Part shown: piece by piece, positions 1-6,501 of the stretch
How the letters are laid out: each line of letters begins with the position of its first letter
How positions within the stretch are numbered: position 1 is the stretch's first letter
From: Ponticaulis sp.
GTDB lineage: Bacteria > Pseudomonadota > Alphaproteobacteria > Caulobacterales > Hyphomonadaceae
NCBI GenBank assembly: GCA_002699325.1
Contig: PABS01000029.1
Location: forward strand, 69,313 to 82,226
Reading direction: 5' to 3'
Length of the DNA stretch: 12,914 nucleotides
Notes under the pieces: generated by a model
Seen by the model: only the letters and a program-made list of their open reading frames with translations
Database searches by the model: none
Told to the model about the DNA's origin: nothing
Translations under genes and position numbers: made by a program

Positions 1-1644
1 AAACTGAGCGGCGCAATTGAAACCGCCAACTCCCTGATGAACCAGATCGCTGATCTGAATTCAGAGATTCAAAAGTATAGCATGAATGGCTCGGATGCGA
101 GTGGTGCGGAGACCAAACAAAGTCAGCTCATGGACGAGTTGGCGAGCCTGATCGATTTCAAGGTGACACCGCAGGAGCGCGGTGGGGTAGAACTTCGCAC
201 AAGCTCTGGATTATTGCTGGTCGACCATCGCGCTGCGAAACTATCGGTCGCCGATAACACGTCCGGGGCGCGCTTTGCCGGGATCAGTATCTCGCCGGCC
301 GGTTCGGATGCAGAACTCGATGTCACCCGTCAAATTTCAAGCGGCGAGATTCGCGGACTTCTTTCTGTACGCGACTATGAATTGCCAGAACTTTCCTATG
401 CGCTTGGCGAATATGCGGCCAGCCTGGCTGACGCCTTAAACCAGGCGCACAACGAAGGCACAGCCGTTCCGGCTCCGACCAGCCTGAGTGGGCGCAATAC
501 CGGTTTGCAAAGCACCGACTCGCTCGGATTTACCGGAAACGCTGACTTTGCAATTGTCGGCTCAGACGGGCGAATTGTTGAGCGCGTGCAGGTTGATTTC
601 GACGCAGGAACGCTGACGGATTCTGCCGGCAATGTCACAGCAACAGGTGCCACTATTGGCAGTTTCGTAAGCGCGCTGGATGCTCAATTCGGCGGCGCGG
701 CAAGCGTGAGCTTCGCGAATGGGGAGCTGAGTATTTCAGCGACCGGGACCAACGGGATATCAATAGGGCAAGACGCGACCTCGCCCTCTGACAGGGCCGG
801 ACGTGGCTTTTCGGCGTTTTTCGGCCTGAATGACATCGTCCAGACCTCCAGCCCCACATTTTACGACACTGGCCTTCAGGGCACAGACGGACACGGATTT
901 ACCACGGGAAGCATCACTTTCGGCCTTCGCAACGGTTCTGGCGACCTGCTTCAGACGGTAGAATATGTACCAACACCCGGTGCCAGCATGAATGACATGG
1001 TCACTGACCTCAATTCATCAGGTATTCTGGGCAATTTCGCGACCGCGAGCCTTGATGGTGAAGGGCGACTGAATATCATTCCGAATGCGTCAGGCACAAT
1101 TTCAGCGATTGATGTGGTCGCCGATTCAACCCTTCGCGGCGCATCGGATATGTCCATGTCGAGCCTGTTTGGCCTCGGCATTGAAGGTCCGGCTGAACGG
1201 GCGCGCTCACTGTCAGTCAATGACGAAATCGCTCTGAACCCTTCGCGGCTCGCGACGGCTGCTCTCAATCCAAACGCGACGGCAGTTGGTAGTCTCGCCG
1301 TTGCGTCAGGTGACAATAGCGGGGCACTCTCACTTCAGAGCGCCCTTGGCAAAACGGTCAGCCTGAGAACGATTCAGGGGTCTGAATTTCTGAATCTGTC
1401 GATCACCGACGCCGCATCCCAACTGGCGTCACATGCTGGTAGTAAAGCCGTTTCCTTCGAAAATCGGGCCGATGCAGCAGTCGCAATACGAAGTGAAGCT
1501 GAAACCCGGCGCGCGTCTGCAGAGGGCGTGAATCTCGATGAGGAAATGGTTCGCATGACCATTTACCAGCAAAGTTATTCTGCCGCCTCCCGGCTCATTC
1601 AAACATCGAAGGACATGTATGATGTCCTCCTCAACATGGTATAG
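1..1644 (+). CDS. flgK: Flagellar hook-associated protein 1 FlgK, 5'-truncated by window
   Basis: FlgK is the first hook-filament junction protein, exported by the flagellar type III system and assembled on the hook tip. The reading frame is open from base 1 (K-L-S-G-A-I-E-T-A-N), so the gene starts upstream; 547 codons plus a TAG stop are visible. The first visible part, with its AN-x-L-x-N-Q-I-A-x-LN pattern, matches the helical region of FlgK after roughly the first 150-170 residues. The C-terminus, with SAEGVNLDEEMVRM followed by QQSYSAASRLIQTSKDMYDVLL, is the classical FlgK D0 helix. Between them lie two related ~110-residue segments (about 499-834 and 868-1188), each starting TGLQ-x-TD-x-x-GF and ending near FFGLND or LFGLG, consistent with a duplicated variable surface domain. 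The stop lies 13 nt before flgL, so the two are almost certainly co-transcribed. The family call is firm; the missing N-terminus is a window effect, not a defect. Confidence 0.95.
   Translation, partial: KLSGAIETANSLMNQIADLNSEIQKYSMNGSDASGAETKQSQLMDELASLIDFKVTPQERGGVELRTSSGLLLVDHRAAKLSVADNTSGARFAGISISPAGSDAELDVTRQISSGEIRGLLSVRDYELPELSYALGEYAASLADALNQAHNEGTAVPAPTSLSGRNTGLQSTDSLGFTGNADFAIVGSDGRIVERVQVDFDAGTLTDSAGNVTATGATIGSFVSALDAQFGGAASVSFANGELSISATGTNGISIGQDATSPSDRAGRGFSAFFGLNDIVQTSSPTFYDTGLQGTDGHGFTTGSITFGLRNGSGDLLQTVEYVPTPGASMNDMVTDLNSSGILGNFATASLDGEGRLNIIPNASGTISAIDVVADSTLRGASDMSMSSLFGLGIEGPAERARSLSVNDEIALNPSRLATAALNPNATAVGSLAVASGDNSGALSLQSALGKTVSLRTIQGSEFLNLSITDAASQLASHAGSKAVSFENRADAAVAIRSEAETRRASAEGVNLDEEMVRMTIYQQSYSAASRLIQTSKDMYDVLLNMV
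499..1188 (+). repeat. Two diverged tandem domain copies inside FlgK
   Basis: Copy 1 (about 499-834) and copy 2 (about 868-1188) align at the protein level. Both open with TGLQ-S/G-TD-x-x-GFT, continue with F-x-x-x-x-G-S/N-G and a hydrophobic strand, carry a G-x-L-x-I segment two thirds along, and end in FFGLND or LFGLGIEG. The DNA copies are strongly diverged, so this is an old duplication rather than a recent repeat. The boundaries were estimated by eye. Confidence 0.6.
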
Positions 1645-1657
1645 AGGCTAGCATCCG

Positions 1658-2581
1658 ATGACCCGTATTGCCTCGAGCATGATCAATGCAAGCGCGCTTG
1701 CTGACCTCGCCAGAGCCCAGCGCGACTTGTTTGACACACAGCGCCAGACCGCGTCTCAAAAAGTCGCTGATGACCTTAAGGGCTACGGCCAGAACGCACG
1801 GAGCGTTGTCAGTCTGGAACGCATGCGCGCACAGTCTGAAGCCTATAAGAGCGCGGCGTCCGAGCTCTCTACACGGCTGGATTTGCAAGATACGCACCTC
1901 AGCCGCGCGTCTGATGTTGTTGGATCACTGCGGGAAAAGCTGACCTCCGCACTGGCAATGAACGACCTCTCGTCTGTCGCCAGCGAAATCAGCACCGCCT
2001 ATTCAGACATAAAATCTGGCTTCAATGCGACGCTGAACGGAAAGTATCTCTTCGGTGGCACAGCGTCGGACAGTGCGCCGATTGTTGCTGGAACCATCTC
2101 TGATCTTGCGGCCAATCCGGTGGCGGACGCCGTAAACGCAGACGGTGAAACCGTCAAAGTCCGGATCTCTGAGAATCGCCTTGTCGAGGCGGCCCCGCTT
2201 GCCCGAACTGAGGCACAGGAAATTTTGTCCGTACTCCGCGATCTTCAGATCTTCGAAGAAGGCGCCAACGGGCCGTTTACGGAGAACCCGACACAGGTGC
2301 AGAAAACCGCGATCCAGGACGCGCTTGCTGCTCTGAAGCCAGCACATGAAGGGTTGATTGATCTGCAAGCGAGAAATGGTCAGGTCCTCAATCAGACTGA
2401 TGACATGATTGAACGCCATACACAGGAAGGTGATCTGCTCAGCTCGCTTACCGCTGACATTACAGATGTCGACATGGCCGAAGTCGCCGTGAAGCTGAAC
2501 CAGGCCCAGCTTCAGTTTCAGGCCACGGCATCGGTCTTCCGCACGATCCAAAGCCTGTCTCTCGTGGACTTCCTTCGCTAA
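1658..2581 (+). CDS. flgL: Flagellar hook-associated protein 3 FlgL (flagellin family)
   Basis: FlgL is the second junction protein between hook and filament and is structurally related to flagellin. The 307-aa product has the expected all-helical N-terminal D0/D1 segment (residues 1-125), the flagellin-family turn GKYLFGG at 128-134, a short variable domain (about 135-230), and a C-terminal helix with DVDMAEVAVKLNQAQLQF and a final SLSLVDFLR. That length is normal for FlgL. Flagellins usually end differently, and the position directly behind flgK favours FlgL over a filament subunit. The ATG at 1658 has an AGAGG Shine-Dalgarno-like sequence overlapping the flgK stop (1643-1647). No terminator follows: the TAA (2579-2581) overlaps the stop of the convergent DUF2794 gene. 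Confidence 0.93.
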   Translation: MTRIASSMINASALADLARAQRDLFDTQRQTASQKVADDLKGYGQNARSVVSLERMRAQSEAYKSAASELSTRLDLQDTHLSRASDVVGSLREKLTSALAMNDLSSVASEISTAYSDIKSGFNATLNGKYLFGGTASDSAPIVAGTISDLAANPVADAVNADGETVKVRISENRLVEAAPLARTEAQEILSVLRDLQIFEEGANGPFTENPTQVQKTAIQDALAALKPAHEGLIDLQARNGQVLNQTDDMIERHTQEGDLLSSLTADITDVDMAEVAVKLNQAQLQFQATASVFRTIQSLSLVDFLR

Positions 2582-2916
2582 CGCACGATACGGAATTTTC
2601 GGCGGTCAAAAAACGCCAGCAAATTCTGCACGTTATGGCCACGCTTAAGGATCACGCCTTCCGGCGAGATGATGGACCATGCGCCCTGCTTTCGCGCCAG
2701 TGCCGGCTGTTTCTCAATTCGATAAATCGGCATTTCGGCCGCTCTTTTGAAAATGGAAAAGATCGCCCGGTCCTTGTGCATGTTCAGCGCATAGTCCCGC
2801 CATTCGCCTGCTGCGACCATGCGACCATATACGTCCATGATCGCGTCCATTTCGAGCCGCTCGAAATAAACAGGAGTATTCGACCTCTGCTGGGCCGTTT
2901 GTGTCGACATATTCAT
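2578..2916 (-). CDS. DUF2794 family protein of unknown function
   Basis: This 112-aa cytosolic protein has no signal peptide or membrane segment. From family memory it belongs to DUF2794, a short alphaproteobacterial family. The conserved core is visible: a helix ending YGRMVAAGEWRDYAL, then a strand-rich part with AIFSIFKRAAEMPIYRIEK, then ARKQGAWSIISPEGVILKRGH near residues 73-95. No enzyme motif is apparent and I assign no function. The chosen ATG (2914-2916) is followed by a second in-frame ATG two codons later; a GGGGAG sequence lies 13 nt upstream (2930-2935), rather far for a strong ribosome site. The gene is divergent from the candidate RNA at 3001-3184 and shares its promoter region. 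Its TAG (2578-2580) overlaps the flgL stop. An alternative frame on the plus strand (2635-2970) looks like a shadow. Confidence 0.85.
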   Translation of the reverse strand: MNMSTQTAQQRSNTPVYFERLEMDAIMDVYGRMVAAGEWRDYALNMHKDRAIFSIFKRAAEMPIYRIEKQPALARKQGAWSIISPEGVILKRGHNVQNLLAFFDRRKFRIVR

Positions 2917-2961
2917 CTCAGTAATGTGCTCCCCATTTCGAGGCAGGACAGTCCCGCGAAC

Positions 2962-2996
2962 AGATTGTGACAGAGATTTAATTCAAAACACAATCT
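2962..2996. promoter_or_regulatory. Symmetric promoter-like inverted repeat between DUF2794 and candidate RNA
   Basis: AGATTGTG (2962-2969) and its exact reverse complement CACAATCT (2989-2996) are separated by 19 nt. Read on the plus strand this gives TTGTGA (2966-2971), a 17-nt spacer, and CACAAT (2989-2994): four of six matches each to the general -35 and -10 sequences, with a start expected near 3001. Because of the symmetry, the minus strand also offers TTGTGT (2993-2988) and CACAAT (2969-2964) with 18 nt between, pointing at DUF2794. It may be a bidirectional promoter or a repressor site. Both hexamers are weak, so this is a proposal. Confidence 0.35.
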
Positions 2997-3000
2997 TGCC

Positions 3001-3184
3001 GCAAATCATCCCCTTCAATGTCTTTGAGCCTGCCCAATATCTGTCTTGTCGGGCGTCGGAAGGGTACGATCCAGACCCATCAGCCCCCCAGCCCCCCTGG
3101 GCGTTCCCATCGCCGGCTGCCCGACACCCAGATTGTTTGAGAAATCCCCCCAATTGAGCGCGTTGCTTCGGCAACGCGCTTTTT
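3001..3184 (+). ncRNA. Candidate structured small RNA with three C6 tracts and own terminator
   Basis: No known RNA family is recognised. A small hairpin is possible at 3014-3028. A long rod follows: CAAT/CTG (3035-3043) pairs with CAGATTG (3129-3135), then 3047-3059 pairs with 3113-3126 (13 base pairs including one G-U, one bulged T at 3118), and GGG, ACG and CCAG (3062-3074) pair with CTGG, CGT and CCC (3097-3108). The apical loop (about 3075-3096) carries the tandem 8-mers AGCCCCCC AGCCCCCC (3082-3097), leaving C-rich sequence unpaired; the last C of the second tract closes the stem. A third C6 tract (3146-3151) lies unpaired just before the terminator hairpin (3157-3184). C-rich loops of this kind pair with G-rich ribosome sites in several alphaproteobacterial sRNAs (Caulobacter GsrN, the CCUCC-motif RNAs). 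The 5' end is inferred from the promoter guess and could be nearer 3030. The alternative is a leader/attenuator of the downstream ABC operon. Confidence 0.5.
3157..3184 (+). terminator. Intrinsic terminator with UUCG tetraloop
   Basis: AGCGCGTTGC (3157-3166) pairs perfectly with GCAACGCGCT (3171-3180) around a TTCG loop closed by C-G, the most stable RNA tetraloop context, and is followed directly by TTTT and, after GGTAAG, another T5 run. The T-run exists only on the plus strand, so it ends a rightward transcript. No protein gene lies to its left on that strand within 570 nt, which is the main argument for a small RNA here. Confidence 0.85.
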
Positions 3185-3220
3185 GGTAAGTTTTTCATGC
3201 CAGACAGAGATGGGACCATC

Positions 3221-3228
3221 AGGGAGGG
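3221..3228 (+). promoter_or_regulatory. Ribosome binding site that decides the ATPase start
   Basis: AGGGAGGG lies 7 nt upstream of TTG 3236, 16 nt upstream of GTG 3245 and 19 nt upstream of ATG 3248. Only the TTG has standard spacing. The G-rich sequence is also partly complementary to the nearby C-rich tracts of the candidate RNA, so pairing in cis is conceivable. Confidence 0.5.
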
Positions 3229-3235
3229 TCGGATC

Positions 3236-3970
3236 TTGAACTCAGTGATGACAGTTCGCGGCCTGACACGAAGATTCGGCAATTTTCTCGCGCTTGATGC
3301 GCTGAGCTTCGATCTCCGCCGTGGATGCATCACCGGCCTTCTCGGGCTGAACGGCGCAGGAAAATCCACGACGCTCAGCCTGTTAACGGGCAATCTGGTT
3401 CCAGATTCGGGCGAGATTTCCTTCGCCAGAGACGTCTCGCCTTCTGGCTTAGCCACCCTGCGAGGACGGTTTGGATATCTGCCGGAAGGCGCACCTCTCT
3501 TTGAAGACCTGACGGTGAAGGCACACCTGGACACCATGGCTGGACTGCAGGGGCTGAAATCCGAAGTACGCCGAGACTCCATAAAGAAGATGATGGCTCG
3601 CTTCGAGCTGGAGCGCGTTGCCCATCAGATTATTGACACACTCTCGAAAGGCTACCGCCGAAGGGTGGCTCTTGCTGCTGCCTGTCTGGGCGATCCAGAA
3701 ATCCTCATCCTGGATGAACCGACGGACGGCCTCGACCCCTTTCAGAACGAACGTATTCTCGACCAGCTCAAGGCGGCGCGCGAACACCAGACCCTCCTGA
3801 TCTCCACCCACAATCTCAGCGATGTGGAACGGCTCTGCGACCGCGTCCTCATCCTGAAAGACGGCCGACTGACCTTTGACGGTACACTCTCTGATCTCAA
3901 GACGACGTCAGATGAAGGCAATCTGTCTCATGCATTTCAGCTACTTCATAGCGAACGGAATACAGCGTGA
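3236..3970 (+). CDS. ABC transporter ATP-binding protein, GldA type
   Basis: This is the cytoplasmic ATPase of an ABC-2 type system and would power the permease encoded next. Counting from an upstream ATG at 3197, the Walker A GLNGAGKST is at 50-58, YLPE (Glu where most ABC ATPases have the Q-loop Gln, common in GldA/ABC-2 relatives) at 94-97, signature LSKGYR at 149-154, Walker B ILILDEP at 169-175 and the H-loop STH at 203-205. All catalytic elements are intact. I prefer the TTG at 3236: AGGGAGGG (3221-3228) lies 7 nt before it, the protein then begins MNSVMTVRGLTRRFG as relatives do, and the ATG at 3197 sits only 12 nt after the terminator with a poor ribosome site. A reading frame from 3197 would add 13 residues. 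The stop overlaps the next gene by 4 nt (ATGA). Confidence 0.9.
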   Translation: MNSVMTVRGLTRRFGNFLALDALSFDLRRGCITGLLGLNGAGKSTTLSLLTGNLVPDSGEISFARDVSPSGLATLRGRFGYLPEGAPLFEDLTVKAHLDTMAGLQGLKSEVRRDSIKKMMARFELERVAHQIIDTLSKGYRRRVALAAACLGDPEILILDEPTDGLDPFQNERILDQLKAAREHQTLLISTHNLSDVERLCDRVLILKDGRLTFDGTLSDLKTTSDEGNLSHAFQLLHSERNTA

Positions 3971-6501
3971 TGACAGGATTTCTGGCTGTTTTCAGGAGAG
4001 AACTTCGCGCCTTCTTTCTGGGTCCACTCGCCTATGTGTTCATTGGCGTCTATATTCTGATCTCAGGTCTAGCGACCTGGAATATTGCCCGGCTGTTTGA
4101 TACGGCCCGGGTAGATTTATCTCCTTTCTTCCAGTTTCAGCCATGGATACTGGCTGTGCTTGCCCCCGCCATTGGAATGCGCCTCTGGAGTGAAGACCTG
4201 CGGTCCAGAACCGCGCAACTTTATCTGGCCTCACCGCTCCCACTTCTCACAGTTCATCTGGCGAAAGCGCTGGCTGGCTTCTGCGTTCTGTTGCTCGCGC
4301 TGATGATCTGCGTGCCCTACTGGCTGGCCATGACCTGGCTGGGCGCGCCTGACCACGGCGTCATCGCGCTTTCGCTGTTTCACATGGCCTGTCTCGGGCT
4401 CGTTTTTCTTCTCGTTTCGATGGCTTTCTCGGCCATGACCCGCCATCAGGTTGTGGCACTCGTGCTGAGCGTGGCGACCTGCTTGCTCCTTCTGGTGCTC
4501 GGGCTGAACCTCGTAACTACTGGGCTTGGCTCGAGCATTCCAGGGTTTGTCACAGACTGGCTATCCGGTTTCAGCCTGTTTGAACCAGTAAGAAACTCCA
4601 GTCGGGGCATTCTCCGCCTTACAGACCTGCTGATCTATTTCGGGCTTGGCGCACTCGCTGTCACCTTCGGCATTTTTTTCATCAACCAGACGCGTCTCGT
4701 TGGACAGAGGTCATCAGCCAAATACTGGAGGATGGCCTCACTTGCGCTTCTTGTAATCGGCTTTCCAATTGCGCGAGGTCTGGTGCAGGAAAGCCTGCCA
4801 GGCGTGCGAGCAGACGTAACCGGCTACCGCCTCAATACGCTGTCGCCCGGCGCGGAAGCCCTTGCCTCCTCCTTGCGTGAACCGGTCGATCTGACGCTCT
4901 ATTACTCCAGCGACATTGGTCAGGATTATCCTGAAATCCGTGCCCATGCTGAGCGCGTAGAAGCATTGCTGCGTGCGCTGGAACAGAGCTCCAATGACAA
5001 GATCCGCCTCAAATTCAGCAATCCGCGACCTTTCTCCCAAAGTGAAGACGAGGCCATTCTTTACGGTATCTCAGCGATCCCGACTGAGGGCGTGGACCCC
5101 CTTTATTTCGGTCTGGTTGGACGCAACAGGGTGGATGACACGCAGACCCTGCCCTTTCTGTCTCCTGATCAGGACCGAACACTGGAATTCGATGTCTCGC
5201 GCCTTCTTTCCGGGCTGGATCGGCTGGAGACACCAACAATTGGAATTTTGTCTGGCATCTCCGCGCTTTCGGCTACGGCGAACGAGCAGGAGAAAACGCC
5301 GCTGCAGAAGGCCATCGAAGCTGAATATCGTATCGGGTGGATCACACCTCAGGATTTCGCGCTGCCGACTGGCATGAAATTACTGATCATTGCCCAGCCA
5401 CCGGATGTTTCTGCGCACACGCGCTATCTTCTCGACCGTTTCATCTCTGCCGGAGGACGCGTTCTGGTTCTCGCAGACAAAGCGCCTCTGCTTCACGAGC
5501 GGACCGTCAGCGATCAGCTGAATGATTGGATGAGCCATTGGGGCGTGTCGTTATCCGAGCAAATCCTCGCTGAACCTGAACTCGGCCTGGCCGTGTCCGT
5601 ACAGACAGTTTCGGGTCCACAGGCTATCCGCCAGCCGGTCTTTCCTGCGCTTGGTTCAGCCCAGATCAACCGAAATGATTTTCTGACGGCCCCCCTTCAA
5701 AACGCTGTTCATTTTGGCGCGGCCGGCTGGTTGATCCCTGATCCAGGGCGAAAGACGCAATTCACACCGCTGATCTCTTCAAGTTCCGAGGCTGAAGCTC
5801 TGAACGCGGACGCTTATCTTCAGAGCGACCAATCACCGGCCTTTGCGCGGGCAAACATGTCGCCATTGAACAATGAGGTTGTCGTTGCTGCGCGAGTGAG
5901 CGGAGCTATGACCGCCGGGGAGAACGAGCCACCAAAACCACAATGGCCGGACGATCCAGTTCTCCGACGCCTCGCTGAAGCTGAATGGCAGGAGGCCATA
6001 GAGGCTTCTGTGCTGTTAAGACAGGCAGAGATTGTCGTGATTGCTGACACTGACTTCCTCTATCCAGCCTTTTATCTGAACCCGCAAACTGGCGCAGTCA
6101 CAGCCGATAACGAGGCCCTTGTTATGTCGGTGCTGGACCAGTTTGCCGGTAATCCTGATTTGGCTTCCCTGCGTGCAAGGCCTCCGACTGCGCGGCCTAT
6201 GACTCGCGTGATTGAGATGAGGCGTGCAGCAGAAGAGGAATATCTGTCGCGCCAGCAGGAGCTGGAAACCCGCCTTGGAGAAATTGAATCCCGCTTGAAC
6301 CCATCTGGTGCTTCGAACCCAGGCGTACAGGCCGACTATTTGAATATCCGAAAGGATTTACGCGATCTGCAGGCTGATTTTCGCCGCCGTATTGATAATC
6401 TGGAGGCCTGGCTTCGCTGGATCACCATGTGGATCCCTGCTGCGCTCGCCTTTCTTGCAAGCGCGGGCATTGTCTTCCTGACGCGTGGAGGACGCAAATG
6501 A
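3967..6501 (+). CDS. Fused GldF-type ABC permease and GldG-type auxiliary domain protein
   Basis: This 844-aa inner-membrane protein has two parts. Residues 1-240 are an ABC-2 permease of the GldF kind: a membrane-embedded first segment (about 15-37), further hydrophobic spans near 58-75, 97-125, 135-156, 160-186 and 220-240, and the loop RLWSEDLRSRTAQLYLASPL (72-91) typical of these permeases. After another span (about 254-270) comes a large non-membrane region (about 280-740) beginning with a YRLNTLSP-like segment and resembling GldG, whose ABC_transp_aux domain is related to the one in IFT52. Two predicted coiled coils (750-778, 788-815) lead to a C-terminal span (818-838) and a basic tail. 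In Flavobacterium GldF and GldG are separate proteins; here one frame encodes both, with no sign of a frameshift or join. The substrate is unknown. It overlaps both neighbours by 4 nt, so the trio is one translationally coupled operon. Confidence 0.88.
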   Translation: MMTGFLAVFRRELRAFFLGPLAYVFIGVYILISGLATWNIARLFDTARVDLSPFFQFQPWILAVLAPAIGMRLWSEDLRSRTAQLYLASPLPLLTVHLAKALAGFCVLLLALMICVPYWLAMTWLGAPDHGVIALSLFHMACLGLVFLLVSMAFSAMTRHQVVALVLSVATCLLLLVLGLNLVTTGLGSSIPGFVTDWLSGFSLFEPVRNSSRGILRLTDLLIYFGLGALAVTFGIFFINQTRLVGQRSSAKYWRMASLALLVIGFPIARGLVQESLPGVRADVTGYRLNTLSPGAEALASSLREPVDLTLYYSSDIGQDYPEIRAHAERVEALLRALEQSSNDKIRLKFSNPRPFSQSEDEAILYGISAIPTEGVDPLYFGLVGRNRVDDTQTLPFLSPDQDRTLEFDVSRLLSGLDRLETPTIGILSGISALSATANEQEKTPLQKAIEAEYRIGWITPQDFALPTGMKLLIIAQPPDVSAHTRYLLDRFISAGGRVLVLADKAPLLHERTVSDQLNDWMSHWGVSLSEQILAEPELGLAVSVQTVSGPQAIRQPVFPALGSAQINRNDFLTAPLQNAVHFGAAGWLIPDPGRKTQFTPLISSSSEAEALNADAYLQSDQSPAFARANMSPLNNEVVVAARVSGAMTAGENEPPKPQWPDDPVLRRLAEAEWQEAIEASVLLRQAEIVVIADTDFLYPAFYLNPQTGAVTADNEALVMSVLDQFAGNPDLASLRARPPTARPMTRVIEMRRAAEEEYLSRQQELETRLGEIESRLNPSGASNPGVQADYLNIRKDLRDLQADFRRRIDNLEAWLRWITMWIPAALAFLASAGIVFLTRGGRK

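Noticed and set aside
2635..2970. Plus-strand 111-aa frame opposite DUF2794
   Set aside because: The minus-strand frame carries the recognisable family pattern; the plus frame has no homology I recognise and no ribosome site.
2924..3157. Plus-strand 77-aa frame covering the candidate RNA
   Set aside because: The translation is Pro/Arg/Ser-rich with no recognisable domain, has no ribosome site, and ends inside the terminator stem. The base-paired structure explains the region better.
3001..3184. Assignment as 6S RNA, SRP RNA or tmRNA
   Set aside because: The conserved 6S core, the SRP GGAA tetraloop domain and the tmRNA tRNA-like ends are not present as I know them. Only a generic C-rich sRNA call is justified.
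2983..3582. Minus-strand 199-aa frame across the candidate RNA and the ATPase gene start
   Set aside because: It overlaps a clearly conserved ABC ATPase and a terminator and has low-complexity Arg/Pro/Ser composition; shadow frame.
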